DNA of 29,767 bases from Dipylidium caninum. Lineage: Eukaryota; Platyhelminthes; Cestoda; Cyclophyllidea; Dipylidiidae. The position numbers and the translations under genes were made by a program. The stretch spans positions 1 to 29,767 of the forward strand of contig QEYB01000073.1 of the NCBI GenBank assembly GCA_017562135.1, written 5' to 3'. Positions 22,136-29,767 of the stretch are shown here, one piece after another. Numbering within the stretch: the stretch's first letter is position 1; each line of letters begins with the position of its first letter. The notes below the pieces were generated by a model. That model saw only the letters and a list, made by a program, of their open reading frames with translations, made no database searches and was not told the origin of the DNA.

Positions 22136-22587
22136 CTGTTGAAAGTAGGTCAGCAGGCGGATTCACATTGGCCTGCATTCCAACGTCTCGTGCCTTCGCC
22201 TGCCACCAAAGAAGTGCACGCAAATGCCCCATTGCGCCCTCAAGCGTGGCCCTGTCTGCCCCGCTTGCTTTCTGGGTCCTCCCGGCTTGCGGTGGAAAAA
22301 TGTCGTGAGTTGATGCGATAGCGCAAACTCTCCTGTGGTGCAGGAATCTCAAGGAGGCCTTGCCATTTCACAGTGTCATTTCAGTGTGAAGTTGATTGTT
22401 GAAATAATGTGGGGGAGCAGGCGAGTAGCTGTGACAACTAAGCCATTGACGGGTAGGAAATTCGTGCTTCATTGTGCTATGCGCTGTTTATCCACAAGCG
22501 GGTGAGGCGGCAAGCTTCCCTCTCTTTCTGTCTTTCTTTCTTTCTGTCAAAGACGCAAAAGGCGTGTACACGACTTTCACATGACGC

Positions 22588-22905
22588 CCTCAAGCGTGGG
22601 TTAATCCAGCCGCTTCTTCGTTCTCTCGGCGCACTGAGGCAAAACCACAAGTCGCCATTGCCAACTAAGCTTGTAGCCACAATCCTTTCAAGCACACTAT
22701 TGCAAGACGAAGACATTTCAAGGGGGCGGCGATCTTCTCCAACGCCTTGAGGTCACCGTCTGTGTATACAACAGTCATGCATGAAGAGCTTTCACGGCCT
22801 CATCAGCAGGTGCCAGACTGTCTGGTGTTGGCAATTTTGGCGCTCTTCAAGCACTCAGTCGAACAAAAAAGACTTGTAAACATTTTAGCAGCTGACGAAG
22901 CCGTG
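22588..22905 (-). promoter_or_regulatory. Conserved 5'-flank block of the surface-protein gene
   Basis: This block lies about 500-810 bp upstream of the ATG at 22091 and is homologous to 9475-9825, upstream of the paralogous signal exon at 9321. Most of the block has diverged, but 22731-22790 is identical to 9626-9686 apart from one extra T. The core holds the perfect palindrome TCATGCATGA (22775-22784) and an AGGTCA motif of nuclear-receptor half-site type. The opening words of the block (CCCTCAAGCGTGG) occur again at about 22240, so part may be tandemly duplicated. Confidence 0.5.
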
Positions 22906-23835
22906 ATACTAATGGGAAGAAAAATTCTGTGATAGGATAATGGGACATCGTTTTGAGTTGCGAGATTCGGACGGAGAGACGTGTCAAAGTGAGTGATGTT
23001 TATCTTGAGAATCAAACGGAGGCATCATCCCCACCATTCCAAGTACGCTGGTCTGTCATGCGCACGTTTTCCACGTGTCTACAGTCCAACAGTAGCTGTT
23101 CTTTGTCCTTTTGTTGGTTGCACCACGAGGAGATCTCGTTCGTGACAAATGGTCATTGTCTCGTCGGTGAACAATTCTGTTTACCAGTGTCCAAACAGCA
23201 CACCTCGAGGCGAGGAGAATGACGACAGTTGCTTGGTAGCACGAAGTAGAAGACGCCAGTCGACGAGCCACGACAGCGATGCGCTAGCGAACATTGCCAC
23301 TTATGTCAAATCGTAGAAACCGAGTGTGCACAGCATAGTCCCCACCAACGCGTGAGAACTCCTCACGGACACGCCCAACGAGCCAATCTTCTTAAAGTGA
23401 GTAAAGCAGAGAAGCCGGGAAACTGGCACACCTCTGCACTGGTCCTCTGCACTACCAACTATCCTCTACCTCCTCGTCATCCTCGTCATCCTCTGACCTC
23501 TTCTCCACTCACCTCATTATCACGTCTCTGGGCATTGTCCTCCTCTACTACCGCCTACGCTCTCTCCACTACCGCCTTCCGCTGCCCGTGTTGACAGAAG
23601 GTGTCTTGTGTCTACCCCGGTTCAGGCACTTGGAAGAGAAGCAACTTTCACCCTTCAGCCTGGCGTGCTAATGCTATGAAAATGTAAATGTCCTTTCGTA
23701 TGACAGCGTTGAAGCAAGTAGGTTGCAGCCCACTGGGAACAGAATCTCTCCGCAGAATTCACTCGTTCTTCTCACTGCAATCACTACTAACTGACGAGTC
23801 CCACAGTTCAACCAGTAAAAACTTGTACCTCTTCT
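22906..23835. other. Upstream of the promoter block: no gene identified
   Basis: A Cys-rich plus frame (23080-23222) and a signal-like minus frame starting MARRLASSTSCYQ at 23271 are present, but neither has a supported splice structure. 23455-23580 is a CT/CCTC-rich tract. Confidence 0.4.
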
Positions 23836-23869
23836 TATAAAGTAGTGCTGACTCTACTTAAGCCATATC

Positions 23870-24399
23870 ATGAGAGGTTTGCTCAGCCTCTCGGTAAGTT
23901 ATTTAACGCATTCTTCGTCTGTTGGTGTATTTGTTAATCTTCATGCCCAATGGGCAAACCTTGGACCGCAAAAGGGCTGCACTGAAGACGCAACGAGTTT
24001 AAAAGTCCTGAATATACCGTGCCGACATCGAGTCATTTCACATTCCCTTTCTCGTGTGAAATTAGCCGGACGAGGTTGGTTATCAGTCGAGATAAGTGGC
24101 CATACAGAGAAGTACTTTGAGTGAGAAGAACTTTTGCTGGGGGAGTGCGAATCCCGCGTGGTTTCCGGTGCGTGTTAATTCGACTTCTTTTCTAATAAAA
24201 ATCATCGCCATTTAGATTGATTTTTGCCCCTCGATCCACACGCATTCCTCCTAATGTGACAATTCACACTAGTTCTACAGTCAATTTTGATCCACTTTCA
24301 AGAAAACGCCTTTTAATGCTGTTTCTTCTGTGTATACTCGACCCTGTTCCAGCATTAAATGCGCATGTCGCCAAGCCCCAGTACGATTCTGAAGGGTGA
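23870..24399 (+). CDS. Possible small secreted or anchored protein gene (first and last exon only)
   Basis: A TATAAA at 23836-23841 lies 29 bp before an ATG. The first frame reads MRGLLSLS and meets a consensus donor GTAAGT at 23894. A possible last exon starts after the acceptor CCATTTAG (24215) and encodes a Ser/Thr-rich stretch, then LLMLFLLCILDPVPAL, a hydrophobic tail like a GPI signal, with a stop at 24397-24399. I could not find a middle exon that links the phases. The unspliced alternative is an 84-residue frame from 23870 to 24124. Function unknown; it could be another relative of the surface-protein family. Confidence 0.3.
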
Positions 24400-25734
24400 A
24401 GAAGAGGAAATGTACTGGACCTCGACATCCACGTAAATTGTCGTTGATGGCTTAGTCGAGAACAATTCGTGAGTCGAGAGTCGAAGTTCAGGGATTTACT
24501 CAAGTTCCTTTCCCACCTCGACTAAATCTTAACTGTTCTGCCAATCGTGGTGGTATTTACCACCGGTTGGCGTTCGGCTCTTGTGAGCGCCTACCACCGC
24601 CTCGTCCTCCTCTCGTGTCCCATGCCCTGGCGGGAGACGCATGTGTTCTTCTCCACGGATTGGGCACATTTTAAAATGATGGGAATGAAATAGAGATGCA
24701 ATTCTGCCTTTGATGATGGCACACTCTTTGTTTGGCCTCCTCTTCATGAGACGCCTCAGTGGAGACGTCAAGGAGATCCACTAGTCCCGCGGCTACAAGG
24801 GACGCGGGGGTGGATTCGAGCGACATCGGCTCCGCAGACAAGCATTACGGGCCTCCGCTGCAGGCAGGCGTGGAGGTCACTTAGTGGGCAGAAAAATACA
24901 CGCAGTGCGAGGAAGTGCAGTTCTCAGCATAGTGGATTGAATGAAACACACTATCCCTCCACATGAAGTGATGAAGGGGACAGAAGAATATTATTTCATC
25001 GCGGTGTAGACATTACCCAATTTATATATTTCATTACACAGGGGCCAGACGAGAACAAACGAAAAGTGCAACCACGTACATTCCTGTCATCCCCACTCAC
25101 ACGACTCATGCGCTTCCTTCATTCAAGACGAGATGACAATTGCCAGGTTTACTGTACTCGCACAACCCTTTTCAAATGACCTCATCCTAAAACGCGATTT
25201 GATCATGGCTTAGTCCGTGGTGAGGCGACTACCAGCAGGACATACGCCCAATCGCGCCATTTTGTCGTGTATCCCCTTGCTATTATTCGATTAGGACGTT
25301 TTCTCATCGTCAGCCCAAAGAGGTGACTTCGTGAATCCGAAATCCATCAGGCAAATAACACTGGAGCGAGGCTGACAGACATCGAGGCTATCAGTCGTTC
25401 TTTTCTCGCGGGTCCCCTTTCTATTCCCCACCTGGGTTTTTCATTGAGCCCTCAGTTACACGTAATGTCAGTTTAACGACTGGGTGGAATAAACCATTCG
25501 CCCTGGGGACGGAGTTACAGGCATATCCCACTCGTGAAGTGAACCCACGGTGATAAAGTGATTTGAAAGACTAAAGAGCCAGAGCAGTTTAACCGTCGAG
25601 TAATCACTCAGCTAGTCAGTCAGAAAGGGAAGATGATAACAGCAACGCTGACCGACCCCAAATCTGTTCCTCTTTTGTTCAGCCACACTCCCGAAACCAC
25701 TCGATCTATCAACTACTCTGATAGAGGGCCGATT
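24400..25734. other. Intergenic, nothing recognised
   Basis: No coding frame with motif or splice support was seen. A short inverted element (GTCCCGCGGC...GGGACGCGG) lies near 24783-24809. Confidence 0.5.
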
Positions 25735-25830
25735 CCCACTCTCGCTGTCTCCCACTTTCCTCAGTTCCTCGCCTGTCAGGACTGAGAGGAGAGAGAGAAA
25801 TGAGAGCGAGGTGGAGAGCGTAAGAGCTCT
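25735..25830. repeat. Pyrimidine/purine inverted-arm repeat, copy 1
   Basis: The word CTCGCTGTCTCCCACTTTCC opens a pyrimidine arm, followed after CTCAGTTCC by a complementary purine arm GGACTGAGAGGAG. The arms can pair imperfectly (about 25740-25768 with 25780-25813). The same opening word recurs at 26190 and 26672. Confidence 0.55.
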
Positions 25831-26097
25831 TGGCTCAACCAATCCACGCTCATCTCCGACGCTGCTACTCAAACATAATTAGTGTTCGTCATTTAGTATG
25901 CCAAGCTCTATCAATTACTCGAATTAGGCTGAGTTATCGCAAAATGACACTTGCAGCGTCGACAAGACCGTCCACACCCCGGGATGCATATGAGAGTCCA
26001 TTGCTGATAGAGCTTCGTGTTGCGCCTCAGCAGACGACACACCCGCGTAGCGAATGATGCCGTAGGACATGAGTTTGCAACATTTGCTCAATGAGAG

Positions 26098-26290
26098 TGA
26101 CTGTCTTATGATCGCCATACTGTTTCACTTTTACCCTTATACAGCGCTTCTTGCAATTCCTCTGCCTCTCCTCTCTCTCTCTCTCTTCTCGCTGTCTCCC
26201 ACTTTCCTCAGTGTTTAGTGAGGCTGAGTGGCCAGAGAGAAAGAGGAAAGGGAGAGAGATAAGAGGCTCTGAGTCGACGTTCAACCCCAG
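26098..26290. repeat. Pyrimidine/purine inverted-arm repeat, copy 2
   Basis: The left part (CGCCATACTG...ACCCTTATACAGCG) matches 26620-26655 and the right part matches copy 1. A (CT)n microsatellite at 26166-26186 has expanded inside it. A purine arm (GAGAGAAAGAGGAAAGGGAG) follows. Confidence 0.6.
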
Positions 26291-26606
26291 GGGAGACACG
26301 TTGATTCAGCTATGTCAGGGGCCACGTCCTCACAGCTAGTGAGCAAAATCGTATGGAGATTTCTGATTGTAGTAAAGACAGCAGTTGGTTTGCCTCAAGT
26401 ACTACCGTAACCAAAAGTGCGGAAAAAGAGCCAAGTTGTTCTCTTGCGAACAAATGGCTGCCATTCCCTCTGTAGACCATGTCGACTACTCCAAAACTAC
26501 TTGAAGACAAGCGCACGGGCCTTTCCCACTTTGCCGTACAAACATTCGAGTTATTCAAAGGTGGACACCTCTTCACTTCTATTGTGGCATCCAAAAACCT
26601 GACACA

Positions 26607-26715
26607 TGACTGTTATGACCGCCATACTATTTTACTCCTACCCTTACACAGCGCCCTTCTGAATCCCTCTCTCGCTGTCTCCCACTTTCCTCATTGGTTA
26701 GTCAGGGCTGAGGCT
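26607..26715. repeat. Pyrimidine/purine repeat, copy 3
   Basis: CGCCATACTATTTTACTCC and CCTTACACAGCG match copy 2, followed by the shared CTCGCTGTCTCCCACTTTCC word. It ends at CAGGGCTGAGG without the long purine arm. It abuts decayed paralog 3. Confidence 0.6.
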
Positions 26716-26733
26716 GCAAACCCTGTAACTTAC

Positions 26734-27060
26734 CAACAGCCGATGGTTCCACTCTGATTGCGGAAAAGACAGCCAACGCAAACGGAATTAAGTGAGGAAG
26801 ACAAACTTCGTTAGAGGACACTTTACGAATATTGTGAGGGATAAGATTGTTCATCCGCACTTCCGCATTGACAATCAGCGACTGCTTGATGAATGGAAAG
26901 CAAAGGAGCCATTATCCTTCCTGAGGAATAGAGTCATCCGCAGCTATTGGATTTGTGTCATACGAACTACCGTGCCAGGTGAGAAGAAGAGCCACGTGAG
27001 TGTGGAAAAGTTTTGTGTGGCAAAACCAATCGTTAGAATAGGGATTGGAGCTTTGCTCCA
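26734..27060 (-). pseudogene. Decayed paralog 3 of the surface-protein gene (fragment)
   Basis: Minus-strand 26881-26734 aligns with exon 4 of the intact gene. The acceptor AAGCAG is followed by TCGCTGATTGTC, then AEVRMN and later IPFALAVFSA, ending at a donor GTAAGT. The exon is 148 nt against 141, and an extra base near its start breaks the frame. Sequence up to about 27060 may contain remnants of exons 2 and 3, but that match is weak. Later exons were not found; repeats occupy 26607-26715. Confidence 0.55.
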
Positions 27061-28197
27061 ATGAGGTTTGATGAATGGTTCTTCAGTCAAAGCACGTACA
27101 AGAAATGAATAATTTATTGTGAGCGAGCGACTCGAAGAACGCGCTGAGGCGACAACTGATTGAGCGTGTTGTCTGCAAACAGCATTCGCTTCCCCCAGTA
27201 AAATATCCAAACAAGTTGTAATCGTCCGCTTATTTTGTTCTTTCTGTTTACTCTGCCCTTCCCCTCTTCCTCTCTGCCACTCGTCTCCTGCTTCCTATCC
27301 TCCTCCTTTCGCCCCCGTTTTCATGTCGGCTTCCATTCTGTTGCCGCCTCCTCTTCCCAACCTCTCTCCATTTCGTTTCCAACTCCGTTTGCGTTTCTAC
27401 TTTCCACCGCTATCTCCATCTCCTCTGGAGCTGGTCCTCCACTCCCACTTTTATTCGGTTTCTGCTAAAGCAAATTGACTCTGATTCGATTTTTTTTTTT
27501 TTCTGCATCTTTACCCCAAATCTCCTCGGCCATTCCACTCTCATTCGCCATTTGCCGACGCTCCACTTCCACCAGCCACAAAAGCCACCTCTTGAAGCCC
27601 CATGTGACGCGGAAATATTTAGATCTCTTGTAATCTCAGTCGCTAGCTCATTCCCTCCAGAAAAACTGCCAGCCTCGTGCCCGACATGACACAGCACTCG
27701 CCTATCGAAAATCTAGCATCCCCTCACTATGAGATAAGGTGACGAGACCAGGCAGGAGTAAGTGAAGATATGGATTGCAGAAATATGCTTAAGAATCAAA
27801 ATTCTTTAAGCTAAATACGTAACATCAGTTAGGTAGAAACCAATGCGTTCATTCGACGGTCCAACATCTCTACACGACAGTCAGCTAGGCAGATGTCTCA
27901 CGCGTTACATGCATAAGCGACGACGAGAAGACGCACGCGATGCGCCTGGCAGAAGGCTGCTTGCTTTACAACGCCACTCTTTATCATTAAACTGCGCCTT
28001 CGTATGTGTGAGCGAGTTTGTCGAAAAATTTGCGAGAGCAGTACAATTCCACTAACCCATTTCCTATCAGGCCCCTGGCTTACGCGGAACGTGTTCAGAG
28101 GTTGACTGCAGGCTTAGTTTGTATTGGCGACATGTAGCTGTACCGTTGAGGGTAGGAGCCTTGAAACCTCTCATCCCCAGCACCTCCTTTTTCATAC
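27061..28197. other. Pyrimidine-rich intergenic stretch
   Basis: 27235-27470 is strongly CT-rich and 27490-27502 is a T13 run. The open frames there follow from composition. No gene recognised. Confidence 0.5.
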
Positions 28198-28283
28198 CTC
28201 TTCGCACCACGAGATCTTGCATGTCCAGAATGACAATCAACTTAAACTCGTCTTCCGAAGGCCTGACGCGGAAACACTTCAAT
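28198..28283 (-). CDS. Isolated exon candidate, unknown protein
   Basis: Between the acceptor GCTAGGCAG and the donor GTATGA, an 86-nt exon encodes KCFRVRPSEDEFKL then IVILDMQDLVVRR. The charged/hydrophobic pattern reads like a folded protein, but I do not recognise the family. No connecting exons were identified; 28310-29150 and 27060-28060 show none on this strand. Confidence 0.3.
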
Positions 28284-29153
28284 CTGCCTAGCTTTCCTTC
28301 TAGTATTTAATTGAACAGCCATGCACCAAGTTGTGGGTTCCCAGTTCAGTCTATTCGACCGCACGAAGATCCACGGCAGAAGAGTAAGAGGAAGAGTGTA
28401 GTAGGCAGTTGGTAGAGATGACGGTGTGATTGAAACGACGAAGAATATCAGGCCTACCCGAGTGCCCTCGTCGAAGCACATTTGCGTCGCTCGTCAAGGG
28501 TGTCGCAATTCCTGACATCTCTCGATAACGACGCGACTTACACGGTTCACGTCTGACCTGACGGGATCGTCAACGCAGGCCGTTGCTGTGAGCGCACATT
28601 GCCTAAATAACATGAGGCTGCGCCCATTCTCCGCGCTAATCGGAAGTGATTTAAGGAAAGCGAGTTATTAAAACTGGGCGGGGGGGGGGTGGGAGGAAAT
28701 CGCCCGAATGTCGCAATCAAGAGAGGCCGGAGACATCTCTATTCCACTCTGGCAACTTATGATGTATGCGGTCAAAAGCAGAGTTGCCCAACCTCAGTGA
28801 ATGCCCAATCCTCTTTGTCTGTGATTAGAGGACAAACAAACCTACTCACGATTAAGAGACCAGTGTGGAAGAGTGTTGATTACTAATTCCCATTCCTTTC
28901 ATCCGCCTGATTCTTAAAACGTCTCATTCTAAACTGGTTAATGGTGGATGAGATCTATGGAGGAGGTGGAGGGCGCTTAGCCACATACTTCACATCGTGG
29001 GTTTTTCTTTTCCTCGGCCCTATTTGTGCCAGATTTGTTCCAACCCCGATTTGATAGGTCGGTTGAAACCGCTTGAATACGACGAAGACTGACACTCTTT
29101 GGTTTTTACTCTCGGCGGTGTTGTGTTTTTAATTGGGGGAGAGATTGCGACAG

Positions 29154-29529
29154 TAGAAGTTTCGTCAATGCTAACATTCGAGGGAAAATGCTGGTCAGCG
29201 AGGTACCACTCGCCACATGCGGGATAGTCACCCCGTATCACTTTTCTCAACTATTTATACAGCTTTATGGTGAGTCACTTCGCTGCAAGCGCTCCACCGA
29301 AATGATGTTGTTTGCTTCTGCTCACCTAACTTGCCATTCATCACCCATGATGCCTGCTCGCACGCCAGACCGACTCCACACGGTACCACCGTCCGTGGGT
29401 TGCATGCTTTTCCTCGCTCCCCTTGATCCTGCCAAGATACTTTGGCATCCCTCCAATGCACTAATCGACTCGCATGATGCTATCTTGGGAATTGAGCAGC
29501 ACCAGTATTTCTTGCACCGAGAGGAATAA
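29154..29529 (+). CDS. Candidate 3'-terminal coding region, unknown protein
   Basis: After the acceptor TTGCGACAG a frame reads VNANIRGKMLVSEVPLATCG then VTPYHFSQLFIQLYG up to a consensus donor GTGAGT at 29270. The same frame stays open to a TAA at 29527-29529 that overlaps an AATAAA polyadenylation signal (29525-29530), ending ILGIEQHQYFLHREE. It may be one exon or two. The family is not recognised. An antisense frame (29250-29020) also looks protein-like, so the strand is not certain. Confidence 0.35.
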
Positions 29530-29530
29530 A
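29525..29530 (+). terminator. Candidate polyadenylation signal AATAAA
   Basis: It overlaps the stop codon of the candidate frame at 29154-29529. Its value depends on that frame being real. Confidence 0.3.
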
Positions 29531-29767
29531 ATCATGCTTGACAAGCCCGAGTCCTCACCTTAAGATTCCACGCACAGATTGTTTTCTCTCGTTTTCCACG
29601 ATAGCATGGTGGTTGTTGGAAATGAGTGACAGTTGAGAGAACGTCAATTGTTGCTAGCCTAAGTCATCAAGTTCCCGCTCTGAGTTGCGACACATAAACT
29701 TCTTAAATTAGCCACGTTTATTAGTGATATGAAGTGAAAAGAATTTCTTCAAGACTCTCTCTTTGTG

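Noticed and set aside
27235..27468. Ser/Pro/Phe-rich frame in a CT tract
   Set aside because: Composition-driven; pyrimidine-rich DNA gives such residues in any frame. No splice or motif support.
1..29767. CRISPR array, prokaryotic operon, reverse transcriptase or transposase
   Set aside because: No regularly spaced repeats, no long intact frames, and no YxDD or DDE-type motif context seen in the translated frames.

Overview
This window looks like a nuclear contig from a metazoan, most probably a parasitic flatworm (cestode). Genes are split into short exons with GT..AG introns, one of them apparently only 31 bp. There are no operons or ribosome binding sites. The cilia-type tubulin ligase locus and a cluster of fast-evolving secreted proteins fit a flatworm. 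The taxon is an inference; no marker gene in the window fixes it.

Layout. 1-4948: no supportable gene. 4949-7293 (minus): the N-terminal part of a tubulin glycylase-type TTLL3/8 gene, whose catalytic C-terminal half is not found here. 8905-9246 and 10715-11057: a near-identical direct repeat of about 342 bp carrying a perfect hairpin. 9273-9825 (minus): promoter and signal-peptide exon of a paralog of the main gene of this window. About 11850-14050: an AT-richer island holding an intronless, stop-broken copy of a CREB3/OASIS-like bZIP factor (12512-13550). 14425-15353 and 16480-17994 (plus): two broken paralogs. 18599-22135 (minus): the intact family member. 23870-24399 (plus): a possible small secreted-protein gene. 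25735-26715: a repeat family. 26734-27060 (minus): another decayed paralog. 28198-28283 and 29154-29529: weakly supported exons.

The centrepiece is the minus-strand gene at 22091-18750. I joined ten exons by hand from splice sites. Every splice phase agrees, and the coding length is exactly 1110 nt (369 residues plus stop). The product has a signal peptide, a six-cysteine ectodomain, two Pro/Ser/Thr-rich stalk exons that are tandem copies of each other, and a hydrophobic C-terminal tail of GPI-signal type. A TATA-like box lies 36 bp upstream of the ATG and an AATAAA downstream. The exons recur in the same order in the two plus-strand copies, which contain frameshifts, stops and lost splice sites, so this is a locally duplicating family with pseudogenes. 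Architecture and flavour recall the cestode gp50 diagnostic-antigen family, but that match is from memory and unverified.

The 5' flank is duplicated too. A block upstream of the intact gene recurs upstream of the signal exon at 9321. Its core of about 60 bp is nearly identical while the surroundings have diverged, suggesting a retained regulatory element.
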